Positions 36,847 through 45,202 of a DNA stretch of 64,000 nucleotides are shown here, in pieces. The stretch's first letter is position 1. Every line of letters begins with the position of its first letter. The position numbers and the translations under genes are program-made. Location of the stretch: the NCBI GenBank assembly GCA_004295085.1, contig SHNF01000002.1:620001-684000 (forward strand), in the 5' to 3' direction. The notes under the pieces are model-generated. The model did not search any database. It was not told the origin of the DNA and saw nothing but the letters and a program-made list of their open reading frames with translations. This stretch comes from Planctomycetota bacterium. GTDB lineage: Bacteria > Planctomycetota > UBA1135.

Positions 36847-38088
36847 ATGATGGAACTCCCGAACGTCACATTCACGCCGGCGCAGCTGCGCTGGCGCCAG
36901 ATCGCCCACGAGATCGCCCGCAAGTACCTGCTGCCGCAGGCCGCCAAGCACGACCGGCACGCCAGCTACAACGACGACGCGTTCCGGGCGGCGGCCGAAG
37001 CCGGCCTTCTGGGCCTCTGGATCCCCAAGGAGTACGGCGGCAGCGCCGACGGCATCCTGGGCTTGTCCCTGGTGGTGGAGGAGCTGAGCAAGGCGGATCC
37101 GGCTTTTGGCGTGGCATTCGCCGTGAACGCGCTCGGCTCCATTCCGGTCATCGTGGGAGGCACCGAGGAGCAGAAGCGCAGGTACCTGCCCCGCGTGGCC
37201 CGCGGCGAATGCTCCTGCGCCTTCGCCCTCAGTGAGAAGTTCGCCGGCTCCGACGCCGGCGGACTGAGCGTGCAGGCGCGCAAGATGGATGGCGGATGGC
37301 TGGTCAACGGCGAGAAGAAGTGGACCACCAACGGCTCGCGCGCCGACCTGATCACGTTGTTCGCCGTCACCGATCCCACGTCCAAATCACGGCGCATCAG
37401 CGCGTTCCTGGTGGAGAAGACCGATCCCGGATTCTTCATCAAGAAAGTCGAGGACAAGATGGGCATCCGCATGGTTCCGGTGTGCGAGACCGGGTACAAG
37501 AACGTCCATCTCAGTGACGACCGGCTGCTGGGCGGCCAGCCCGGCCTGGGCTTCAAGCACAGCATGATGACCCTGGACTGGGCGCGGCCGGGCGTGGCGG
37601 CGCAGGCGGTGGGGACCGCCGCGGGCGCGCTGGAACTGGCCGTCACGTACGCCCAGAAGCGCAAGCAGTTCGGCCAGCCGATCTCGTCGTTCCAGATGAT
37701 CCAGGGCATGCTGGCCGACATGGCCATGAAGACCGAGGCTGCGCGCTGGCTGGTGTACACGGCGGCGCAGATGGCCGACAACGGCACACGCCACATCAGC
37801 AAGTACGCCGCCATGTGCAAGTGTTTCGCGACCGACACCGCAATGCAGGTGGCTACGGACGCGGTGCAGATCTTCGGCGGCTACGGCTACATGGAGGATT
37901 ACCCCATCGCCAAGTTCATGCGCGACGCCAAGATCCTGCAGATCTACGAAGGCACCAACCAGGTGCAGCGCATGGTCATCGCCCGCCACCTGATCAAAGA
38001 GGCGATGGAGTTCGATTATCTGAACGAACAGATCCCGACCGAGACGCAGGAGACATACGGCGCCGAGTACGAGATCGTGAACGTCTGA
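36847..38088 (+). CDS. Acyl-CoA dehydrogenase
   Basis: A 413-residue FAD enzyme that oxidises acyl-CoA to enoyl-CoA. The three-domain layout is complete. The N-terminal helices include LGLWIPKEYGGSADG. The middle beta domain includes CAFALSEKFAGSDAGG and GEKKWTTNGSRADLI. The C-terminal helical domain has RKQFGQPISSFQMIQGMLAD and the closing YEGTNQVQRMVIARHL, where the Glu is the usual catalytic base of short- or medium-chain enzymes. IFGGYGYMEDYP binds FAD from the partner subunit. Chain-length specificity cannot be told. It is a single-gene unit with its own -10 candidate; electrons would pass to an ETF not found here. Confidence 0.93.
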   Translation: MMELPNVTFTPAQLRWRQIAHEIARKYLLPQAAKHDRHASYNDDAFRAAAEAGLLGLWIPKEYGGSADGILGLSLVVEELSKADPAFGVAFAVNALGSIPVIVGGTEEQKRRYLPRVARGECSCAFALSEKFAGSDAGGLSVQARKMDGGWLVNGEKKWTTNGSRADLITLFAVTDPTSKSRRISAFLVEKTDPGFFIKKVEDKMGIRMVPVCETGYKNVHLSDDRLLGGQPGLGFKHSMMTLDWARPGVAAQAVGTAAGALELAVTYAQKRKQFGQPISSFQMIQGMLADMAMKTEAARWLVYTAAQMADNGTRHISKYAAMCKCFATDTAMQVATDAVQIFGGYGYMEDYPIAKFMRDAKILQIYEGTNQVQRMVIARHLIKEAMEFDYLNEQIPTETQETYGAEYEIVNV

Positions 38089-38121
38089 ACTGCTCACGAG
38101 CGCGTCCTGGTGCAGCGCTTG

Positions 38122-38505
38122 TCATAGGCCTCTGCCCCGTATTCCATCCAGGGAGGCCTTGCCAGGCCCAAGGAGCGCGATGGCGATGAACCCGCCCAGA
38201 TAGAGCACCGGCAGCTCCCAGCCACCTGCGAAGGGCTGTCCCCAGTGCACCCAGAGCAGGGCAACCACCATGTTGAAGGCCGGAAGCAGGGCAGCGACCC
38301 GGGTCATGAGGCCCAGGGCGACGCAGGCGCCTCCCAGCAACTCCGCCAGGGCGCCGACCCAGGCGAATAGCTGTGGCAAGGGGAAATTCTCGCCTTGGAG
38401 GTGCCCCGTGAACTGGTCCATCCCGCCGAAGACCTTGCTGAAGCCGTGATAGGCCATCCCAAGACCAAAGACGAGACGCAGCACAAGGAGGCCGAAGTCG
38501 GTCAT
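38122..38505 (-). CDS. DoxX family membrane protein
   Basis: A 127-residue protein with four predicted transmembrane helices of the DoxX type (LLVLRLVFGLGMAYHGFSKV at the start, WVGALAELLGGACVALGL in the middle, LPVLYLGGFIAIALLG at the end). The HGFSKVFG and MTRVAALLPAFNMVVAL segments are typical. DoxX proteins are linked to quinone or thiosulfate redox reactions in some species and to oxidative-stress membrane complexes in others. The gene stands alone, convergent with the acyl-CoA dehydrogenase. Confidence 0.85.
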   Translation of the reverse strand: MTDFGLLVLRLVFGLGMAYHGFSKVFGGMDQFTGHLQGENFPLPQLFAWVGALAELLGGACVALGLMTRVAALLPAFNMVVALLWVHWGQPFAGGWELPVLYLGGFIAIALLGPGKASLDGIRGRGL

Positions 38506-38662
38506 GGTCGCATAGCTTGCGTATTCTTGCGTACACGCTCAAGGGTTTGTCGGAGGCATCTCGCCTCTTCTATTAAAAGTTTGCACCTTCTCCGAGCTCG
38601 GCTCGGGCTCACCGAAGCTGCTGTCCCTCATCCCCGTAGAACTACAGACTGGAGATACTCGC

Positions 38663-39523
38663 ATGTCCCCATCGCTTCTCATCGCAGGGATCTTTCACTG
38701 CATTATCCCGGAACTCTCCGCACAAGGATGCCCGCCGATTGACACACCCATCTGGGCCGGGCAGACGATCCGCGCCGGCGTCGTGGAAGTGTCGAATTCG
38801 TCCAGTGAGCTTCGACTGGAATGCCACGCCTTTGCCCCCTGGAAGATCCAGGCCGTCCAGATTTACGCAGGCTTGGAGCCTGTGCCCACAAATAGCGCCG
38901 GCAACGTCGCCTCCGGGCAGTTTCCGTACAAGACGGAGTACGATCCGCCGGTTGACGAGCACCTGGAGCTGATCAGCCTCAGCGATCTGGGCGCATCCTG
39001 TGGAGATACCCTCTATCTCTCAGCCCACTTCGACCTGGTTCAGGTGGACGCGAACGGCAACATCCTCGGCATGCTGGGCGAGGAAGGCGGCTGGGCCCAC
39101 GGCAAGCAGTCCTTCACTGGAGCGCGGTGGGGTTGGTGGGACTTCTACAGCCTGTGCTGCATGGAGAACTCCGGCTCGGGCGGCGGGCCGGTCCTCACAA
39201 CCACGCCACCGCGAGCGGGTGGACCTGCTGTCCTTACCCTCGATGGCGCCAGCCCGGGAAGTGCCGTCGTTTTCTACTACAGCTCCGGCGGGGTGCGCCG
39301 CGCCGGCAGCAAGGCGTATCCGAATCTTCAAGGTCCGCCACCGGACTTGACCGGCATCGTCCGGATCGCCGGCACAGCATTCGCGGATGCGAACGGCACA
39401 GCCACTCTCAGCGTCGCCTTCCCGGCCAGAGGATGCACGCCCCGCATCGTGCTCCAGGCGGTCGTTCAGGAAGGCTCCAACTCGGCCAAATCCGATCTCC
39501 TGACCGTATCGCCTCTCCGCTGA
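38663..39523 (+). CDS. Secreted protein, first tandem paralogue
   Basis: A 286-residue exported protein of unknown function, with a signal peptide ending at LSAQG. The mature N-terminal half has four cysteines and the segments IDTPIWAGQTIRAG, FPYKTEYDPPVDEHLELI and ARWGWWDFYSLCC, all matched almost word for word in the neighbour at 39800. The C-terminal 105 residues or so (GGPAVLTLDGASPGSAVVFY, then QAVVQEGSNSAKSDLLTVS) form the module shared with other secreted proteins in the window. GGAGA lies seven bases before the ATG. Its own terminator follows at 39541. Confidence 0.65.
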   Translation: MSPSLLIAGIFHCIIPELSAQGCPPIDTPIWAGQTIRAGVVEVSNSSSELRLECHAFAPWKIQAVQIYAGLEPVPTNSAGNVASGQFPYKTEYDPPVDEHLELISLSDLGASCGDTLYLSAHFDLVQVDANGNILGMLGEEGGWAHGKQSFTGARWGWWDFYSLCCMENSGSGGGPVLTTTPPRAGGPAVLTLDGASPGSAVVFYYSSGGVRRAGSKAYPNLQGPPPDLTGIVRIAGTAFADANGTATLSVAFPARGCTPRIVLQAVVQEGSNSAKSDLLTVSPLR

Positions 39524-39540
39524 CCGGGGAGACGACTGGT

Positions 39541-39588
39541 CGGTTGTAGCGGCGCGTGGGTGCCTGCGCCGCTGCAACCGTCTTTTCT
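39541..39588 (+). terminator. Rho-independent terminator
   Basis: Arms CGGTTGTAGCGGCGC (39541-39555) and GCGCCGCTGCAACCG (39566-39580) pair over 15 positions with a single T-G wobble, enclose a 10-base loop, and are followed by TCTTTTCT. It lies 18 bases after the stop of the first paralogue. Confidence 0.82.
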
Positions 39589-39799
39589 TGCCATGGGCGG
39601 CTCGCGCCGAATAGTCTGAACTCTTCAACGTAAAGCCTTTTTTTGCAGTATCTTATATCATTATTGTGCATGGAGAGGTGGATTGGGTTGCCACTCTTCA
39701 GTGCGTACGTATACTTAAGTACACAAACGGACAAGGGCCTCCACTCTTGTCGCAACCTCCATTCTGATGAATCCAGCCCCCTGGAGAGACAGAATCAAC

Positions 39800-40657
39800 A
39801 TGCTCAGAATCCTTGCGTCGGCAGGACTTCTTGCCTGCGTCATTGCCCCCCAGCTCTCGGCACAAGGCTGCCCAGAGCTGGATACCCCCATCTGGGCCGG
39901 TCAGACCATTCGATCCGGCGAGATGGAGATCTCGAATTCCGCCACTCACCTGCGGCTGGACAGCCGCGCCTTCGCACCCTGGCAGATTCGCGCCGTGCAC
40001 ATCTACGCCGGCCTGGACCCGGTGCCGACATCGGGCGGCGGCAACATGGCCCCTGGCCAGTTCCCCTACCAGACGGAATACAACCCGCCGGTGGACCGGC
40101 ACGTGGAGATGATCGCTCTGAGCGACCTCGGCGCCGGCTGTGGGGACACGCTCTACGTCGCCGCCCATTATGAGATGGTGCAGGTGGACGATGACGGCAA
40201 CGTCGTGGCCGAAGAAACAGGCTGGGCGCACGGCAAGGAATCCTCCACGGGTTCGCAATGGGGCTGGTGGGAGTACTACGACCTTTGCTGCCTCGGCAGC
40301 GGCTGCGCCGGCAGCGGCCTGACCCTGGGCACCACGCCCCTGATCGCGGGCCAGTCTGCAACCCTCACCCTGAGCGGCGCCGACCCGGGCGAGGCCGTCG
40401 CCTTCTACTACAACGCCTCCGGCAAGGTGGTATGCGACGGTGGCCCATCCCTGGCGAACCTGGGCGGCATGCGTCTGGACCTCATCGGTCCGGTGCGCAC
40501 GGCGGGCACCGCGGTTGCGGACGCCGCGGGCGTCGCCAATCTCGTGGTCACAGTTCCCGCCACGGCGATTCCGGGCTGGGTGGCGCTGCAGGGCGCGATC
40601 GCACGCGGCGCCGGTTCGATCAAGTCGAATCCGCTGAACGTGTCACTGCTTCCGTAG
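39800..40657 (+). CDS. Secreted protein, second tandem paralogue
   Basis: A 285-residue exported protein, the close paralogue of the gene at 38663. The start at 39800 rather than the upstream ATG at 39767 is supported by GGAGAGA ten bases before it and by the equal length of the two products. The signal peptide is MLRILASAGLLACVIAPQLSAQ. Matching segments are LDTPIWAGQTIRSG, FPYQTEYNPPVDRHVEMI and SQWGWWEYYDLCC. The C-terminal module runs from GQSATLTLSGADPGEAVAFY to SNPLNVSLLP. A 276-base AT-rich gap and a strong terminator separate the pair, so each has its own promoter. Function unknown. Confidence 0.65.
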   Translation: MLRILASAGLLACVIAPQLSAQGCPELDTPIWAGQTIRSGEMEISNSATHLRLDSRAFAPWQIRAVHIYAGLDPVPTSGGGNMAPGQFPYQTEYNPPVDRHVEMIALSDLGAGCGDTLYVAAHYEMVQVDDDGNVVAEETGWAHGKESSTGSQWGWWEYYDLCCLGSGCAGSGLTLGTTPLIAGQSATLTLSGADPGEAVAFYYNASGKVVCDGGPSLANLGGMRLDLIGPVRTAGTAVADAAGVANLVVTVPATAIPGWVALQGAIARGAGSIKSNPLNVSLLP

Positions 40658-40672
40658 GTAGTACGGAGCGCT

Positions 40673-40714
40673 CGGCTCGTGGCGGTGCGCCTAGGCGCGC
40701 GCCGCCGCGAGCCG
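40673..40714. repeat. Long inverted repeat between convergent genes
   Basis: Left arm CGGCTCGTGGCGG (40673-40685) and right arm CCGCCGCGAGCCG (40702-40714) pair with one wobble. Inside lies a further palindrome GCGCCTAGGCGC (40687-40698) that contains the superoxide dismutase stop codon. It sits between convergent stops and may end transcription from both sides, although no T-run follows. Confidence 0.5.
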
Positions 40715-41446
40715 TTCGGCGGCGAATTTCCAGTTGATGACGTCGAAGAACTTGTCGACGTAGTCGGCGCGCCTGTTCTGGTACTTGAGGTAGTACGCAT
40801 GCTCCCACACGTCGCACACGATCAGGGGCACGCAGCCGTGGAAGCCCATCTGCTGATGGCTCTCGGCGACCAGGACAAGCAGCCGGTCCGCCACGGCTTC
40901 ATAGGCCAGGATGCCCCAGGCACTGGCTTCGCCGGCCTTGCTGGCGGCGCCGAAGTGCTTGCGAAAGCCGTCCACGCTGCCGAAGCTCGCCTCCAGGCCC
41001 TGCTTGAGCGCCGCGTCGGCGGGGTCGCCGCCACCCTTGGGGCTCATTGAGTTCCAATACAAGCTGTGCAGGACGTGCCCGCTGCCGTTGAACGCCAGGT
41101 TGCGAGTGATGCCTTTCACCGCGTCGAAGTTGCCCTTGGCACGGGCATCGGCCAGGTCGGCAATGGCCTTGTTCACGCCCTGCACGTACGCCGCGTGGTG
41201 CTTGTCATGATGCAGTTCCAGGATCTCGGCGCTCAGGAAGCCGTCCAAGGCGTCCTTGGGGTACGGCAGCGGCGGCAGGGCGTATTCCGTGGGCTGCAAG
41301 CCAGTGCCGCCTGCAGCCGCAGCGCCGGGCTCCTGACCGGCGCCGCTGGCCCCCAAAGCAGGAGCGAGAGCGGCAAAGCCCATCAGGCCAAGGACATCCC
41401 GGCGGGCAGGACCACGAGCGGAATCGGGGTGCGGCGACATCGTCAT
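40691..41446 (-). CDS. Tat-exported Fe/Mn superoxide dismutase
   Basis: A 251-residue enzyme that dismutates superoxide. The N-terminal 45 residues are a twin-arginine signal (ARRDVLGLMGFAALAPALGA) followed by an Ala/Gly-rich linker, so the enzyme acts outside the cytoplasm. The catalytic part is standard: YALPPLPYPKDALDGFLSAE, the ligand helix LELHHDKHHAAYVQG, NGSGHVLHSLYWNSMSP, and the final ligands in DVWEHAYYLKYQNRRADYV. All four metal ligands (three His, one Asp) are present. Fe or Mn preference cannot be read safely. Exported Fe/Mn enzymes of this type are less common than cytoplasmic ones. Monocistronic. Confidence 0.92.
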   Translation of the reverse strand: MTMSPHPDSARGPARRDVLGLMGFAALAPALGASGAGQEPGAAAAGGTGLQPTEYALPPLPYPKDALDGFLSAEILELHHDKHHAAYVQGVNKAIADLADARAKGNFDAVKGITRNLAFNGSGHVLHSLYWNSMSPKGGGDPADAALKQGLEASFGSVDGFRKHFGAASKAGEASAWGILAYEAVADRLLVLVAESHQQMGFHGCVPLIVCDVWEHAYYLKYQNRRADYVDKFFDVINWKFAAERLAAARA

Positions 41447-41573
41447 GAGGCTACAACGGGTTTTACGAGAATCGAGAGGACCTGAAACAGGATCTTATAT
41501 GCCGGCGGAGCCGGCGTTGGAGCTTTTTCTCGCTCGATGTCATGATGTCAGCGTCGCCTTTCCCCCCATACCC

Positions 41574-41972
41574 ATGAGCTGCGAACAGATCATCTCTGCC
41601 ATTGGCGCCGGCGCTTTCGGTGCCGTCATCGGCTGGTACACGTACTACTCGATGCGCCGGTTCAAGGAATACACCGTCCTGGACCTGGCCACACTCGTCG
41701 GCGCGCTGGGCGGCGCCGGCATCACCGCCTTGTTCGGCGAATCCAAGTCTCTGCTGTTCGGCTGCTATGCCATCGGGCTGGCGCTGGGCTTCTTCGGCTA
41801 CGTCCTCGTAATGCTATGCGTGGTGAGCAAGGACACAACCATCACTATGAAGGACCTGCTGCACCCGCCGCAGGGCTCCGGCGTCGGAGGAGTGATGGGC
41901 GGGCATGGCAGACAACAGCAAGTCCTGCAAGCAGGCCAGCAGCCGGGACAGCAGCCCGGTCCGGACCACTAG
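41574..41972 (+). CDS. Small three-helix membrane protein
   Basis: A 132-residue membrane protein of unknown function. Three hydrophobic helices are visible: ISAIGAGAFGAVIGWYTYY, LATLVGALGGAGITALFG and LLFGCYAIGLALGFFGYVLV. A Gly/Gln-rich hydrophilic tail follows (QQQVLQAGQQPGQQPG). The short loop YSMRRFKEYTVLD links helices 1 and 2. I recall similar small proteins near caspase-like and CHAT genes in other bacteria, but this is memory and not a search. Its stop abuts the end of the convergent CHAT gene. It could be a membrane sensor or anchor for that protein. Confidence 0.6.
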   Translation: MSCEQIISAIGAGAFGAVIGWYTYYSMRRFKEYTVLDLATLVGALGGAGITALFGESKSLLFGCYAIGLALGFFGYVLVMLCVVSKDTTITMKDLLHPPQGSGVGGVMGGHGRQQQVLQAGQQPGQQPGPDH

Positions 41973-44900
41973 TCAGGGAGAAACGAAGCACAGGTCCGCC
42001 GGGCAATACAGAGTGTATGCGAGACCCAGGGGATTGCGCTTGCGCAGCAGCCGCAGGCGCACGTCGCGCATGGCCTGGCCGACGGGCTTGTGCTGCACCA
42101 GGCGCTCAAGGATCTCACGTCCGAACTCGCGCGCCAGGGTTTCGTAGATGCTGACCTCCGTGCCGATCACGCCGGAGGCCTGCAGGAACGCGAACATGCG
42201 CAGGAACGGCACCAGGTCGTCCGGCGTGAGGTCCACGGTGTGGCAGCCGTTGATGAAGACGAGTGGGTGCGATTGCTTCCAGCGCACCCCGCCGGCGCGC
42301 AGGTCGGTCGGCACCAGGTACTCCTTGCGGCCGACGCCGAGCCACACGTCACGCTGGTTGCGGCCGCCGTGGCAGTAGAAATAGACCAGGTTCAGATCCT
42401 GGCGGCTGAGGGCCCTCAGGATGTCCATCCGGTCGGAGTGCTTGTCCCACACGACCGGGAAACTGGCGCGCAGCTCGGCATGGTGCTCCTCCGGAAAGTG
42501 CAGGTCCAGGCTGATCCCCATGACTCCGGTAGGCACGCCAGGGACCGGGATCTTCAACTGGAGATCCCGCGCAGCGCCGGCGGCGCCATCCACCTTCTCT
42601 GCAGTCGATGTGGGCTGTTCGACCACGTGACGGAAGCCCCAGAAACCTGATGGACACACGACTTGCGCGTCGGTGCTGCTGGGACATTCACCCCGGAAGC
42701 ACGGCTCATCGGACAGCCGAGCATCCTCGGACATCCGGGCCAGTGAGCGCAGGAACTCCGTACACAGGCGCTTGGGCACTCCCGAGAGCACCGGCCGGTC
42801 GTATATCAGGGCCCACGGATACACGTAGTTGGCCTCGTGCACGCGCGCGATCTGGATCGTGTCTGGCTTGCGCAAGGCCGCGCCCAGGCGATCGGCCTGG
42901 TCCCAGCCCAGCTTCTGCTCCACGACGGTGTAGAGCTGGAACCCGGTGTAAGCCAGCTCGATGAGGCCCGCGCGCAGCATCTCTTCGCTGCCCCGGTTCC
43001 GGGCGTCGAAACGGTACTCCGGCTCCCTCCCGGCCTCCGACCTCTGGCACACGCCGAGCAGCGCTTCCCGCGCAAACGATGCCGCCGTCTTCATCTCGCC
43101 TTCGGTCAGCTTCAGGTGGAACTGGAGCTCGCCGGCCATCAGCTCGAAGGTGTGGCTGCCGTCGCCGTTGTCATTGGTGAGCACGCTGAGCCGGCGCGGC
43201 TCCAGGTCCTCCAGGCTGCCGAAACCGCCGGTGAGCGTGTACTCGATCTCGCCGTACTGCAGGGGCTCGTCCTGCTGGTGCTCGTGCGGCCGGACTTCCG
43301 CCTGGACGCGCAGCGATTGCAGCAGGCGGCCGCGGAACAGGAGGCAGGCGCGCAGCCGGGCCGTGCCGGGTGCTGCCGGCGCCCGCAGGCCGAACGTGAC
43401 CGGCTCGCTGGCGCCGGCGCGCGGAAGGACCAGCGTCTCGCGCTGCTTCTCCAGGATGAAGTCGTCACTGAACAGCGCCACCTGCAGATCCAGGGTTTCC
43501 TCGTTCTGGAAGAAGGGTTGCAGCGCCGCGTCCGGGAACTCCGGCGGCGACACGACCAGGCTCTCCAACGCCAGCGGACCGATGTGCAAGGAGAGCTGGT
43601 AGGTAGCTCCCGCCACCAATGCGCGCCGGACCGGCAGCCTGGCGCCTCCTGCGTCCAGGAAGTACGAGTTCAGGTAGCGCGGCTCCAAAGCCTGCGCAGC
43701 GCCGGGCGCGGCGCCCCTGTGACCTGGCTCCGCCATCAGCGCGTGCATCTGGTAGTCGCGCGCTGCTTCTTCCACCGCGTGCCAGTCCACCTCGCCGATG
43801 ATGCGCCGGCGCGCCTTCACCGCCTGCTCCAGACTGGCCTTGGCCTGCGCCAGCGGAATCAAACCGTTGACTTCGCGATCCCAGTTCTGGATCGCCTCGG
43901 CCTGGCGCACCACCTCCCACAAGCGCTCCGTCACGGCGCCGATGCCCTTCCCCAGCGTCGGGCGGCGCTTCGGGGCGCCATGGAGCCTGCGTTGCAGCTG
44001 CGGCGTTTGTCGAGCCAGCAGCCGGCGCACAGGATGTGTTGCGACCCTGGCAGAATTCGCCACCATCCACAACGACTCGATCTCGTCGTTGCGCTGCTTC
44101 TCATCCCGGGCCCGCTGGACCAGCCGCGGCACGAGAGGCGAAAGCCGCAGCACTTCCTCGCTGCCTTGTCCGCCGAACAGCGCCGCCAGCGGCGGCCGCC
44201 GCGGCTCGTAGAGGCCGGTCAGGGCCTGCCAGCGCATCCGATCCAGCGCGGCATCGTGCAGGATGCCGGCGTAGAACTCCGTGTAGAAGTCGCGGGACAC
44301 CTTGGGCGCCCCGGGAAACCACGTGACCAGGACCGGGCGGCCGGCGAGCTCGGAGTAGCGCGCGGCGCAGTCCAGCACTGCGCCCAGGGACGCCGCAGAG
44401 GTCGAGGCGCCCACCTGCAGGACCACCAGCTTCACTCCGGTGCGCTCCAAGGTCGCTGCCGCCGCGGACAAGTCCATGCTGCCGTCGCGGGCGCCTCCGG
44501 CCAGGGCTCCCACCGCCGCGCCGCGCCAGGTCCCCAGTGTGGCGAGGTGCAGGACGTCGACGCGGCCGGTCTTCGCGGCCGCGTGGCCGCGCAGCCGCTT
44601 CCGCAGCTGCCCCGGCGGCAACGCGGAGAGCATGTGCACGTGAATCGCCCGATCGAACCAGGGACGCAGATGGCCCAGGAAGCCTTCGAAGATCTCGGCG
44701 ACGGGCGGCTCCTCTTCCGGAAGGAGCCGGAGGGCCGACAGCCGGGCCTGCAGGAAACGCAGCGGCAGGTCCAGGGCGCGCGCCGACGGCGGCACGATCC
44801 GCGACACGCGCCGCACGACACCGAGGTGTGGGCCGAGCCAGTACTCTTCCGGCACGCTCCATTCCCAGGGCAAGCACTGCAGTTCCGGCGCCGCCACGCG

Positions 44901-45179
44901 CAAGCACAGGCGCGCGGGCTGGCCCCTTTCCGCAGCGGCTTGCACGCCTTGCTCCAAGCCCGTGTAGATCTCGTCCGGCAGCAGCCCGCTCAGCTGGCGC
45001 GCCGCGTCCGGTGGCATCCCGTCCGACGTGGAGCCGGCACCGTAGGCTGCGCGCGCTTCGACGAGCGCCGCGCCGGAGATCGTGCCGGTCGCGCGCAGGC
45101 GCTCCGGGACCCGCAATTGGGCGGAGTAATCACCGTCCTCGCGGGCGGCCAGTGTCAGAAAAACATCCCAGGGTTCCAT
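41973..45179 (-). CDS. Large protein with pseudo-CHAT and active CHAT domains
   Basis: A 1068-residue cytoplasmic protein. The C-terminal quarter is a CHAT (caspase-like) cysteine peptidase domain: VYFYCHGGRN with His937 and VFINGCHTVDL with Cys979 form the dyad, and SGVIGTEVSIYETLAREFG follows. The N-terminal 310 residues look like a second CHAT domain (CLPWEWSVPEEYWLG, LGVVRRVSR). However, the His position reads LHLATLG (210-216) and the Cys position LVVLQVGAST (251-260), so both catalytic residues are gone. The middle 500 residues contain a helical part (AQAKASLEQAVKARRRIIGE) and beta-rich segments. CHAT proteins act in bacterial conflict and cell-death pathways. The target is unknown. Confidence 0.75.
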   Translation of the reverse strand: MEPWDVFLTLAAREDGDYSAQLRVPERLRATGTISGAALVEARAAYGAGSTSDGMPPDAARQLSGLLPDEIYTGLEQGVQAAAERGQPARLCLRVAAPELQCLPWEWSVPEEYWLGPHLGVVRRVSRIVPPSARALDLPLRFLQARLSALRLLPEEEPPVAEIFEGFLGHLRPWFDRAIHVHMLSALPPGQLRKRLRGHAAAKTGRVDVLHLATLGTWRGAAVGALAGGARDGSMDLSAAAATLERTGVKLVVLQVGASTSAASLGAVLDCAARYSELAGRPVLVTWFPGAPKVSRDFYTEFYAGILHDAALDRMRWQALTGLYEPRRPPLAALFGGQGSEEVLRLSPLVPRLVQRARDEKQRNDEIESLWMVANSARVATHPVRRLLARQTPQLQRRLHGAPKRRPTLGKGIGAVTERLWEVVRQAEAIQNWDREVNGLIPLAQAKASLEQAVKARRRIIGEVDWHAVEEAARDYQMHALMAEPGHRGAAPGAAQALEPRYLNSYFLDAGGARLPVRRALVAGATYQLSLHIGPLALESLVVSPPEFPDAALQPFFQNEETLDLQVALFSDDFILEKQRETLVLPRAGASEPVTFGLRAPAAPGTARLRACLLFRGRLLQSLRVQAEVRPHEHQQDEPLQYGEIEYTLTGGFGSLEDLEPRRLSVLTNDNGDGSHTFELMAGELQFHLKLTEGEMKTAASFAREALLGVCQRSEAGREPEYRFDARNRGSEEMLRAGLIELAYTGFQLYTVVEQKLGWDQADRLGAALRKPDTIQIARVHEANYVYPWALIYDRPVLSGVPKRLCTEFLRSLARMSEDARLSDEPCFRGECPSSTDAQVVCPSGFWGFRHVVEQPTSTAEKVDGAAGAARDLQLKIPVPGVPTGVMGISLDLHFPEEHHAELRASFPVVWDKHSDRMDILRALSRQDLNLVYFYCHGGRNQRDVWLGVGRKEYLVPTDLRAGGVRWKQSHPLVFINGCHTVDLTPDDLVPFLRMFAFLQASGVIGTEVSIYETLAREFGREILERLVQHKPVGQAMRDVRLRLLRKRNPLGLAYTLYCPADLCFVSP

Positions 45180-45202
45180 GGATCGCAGTAGATCAAGCTA
45201 TC

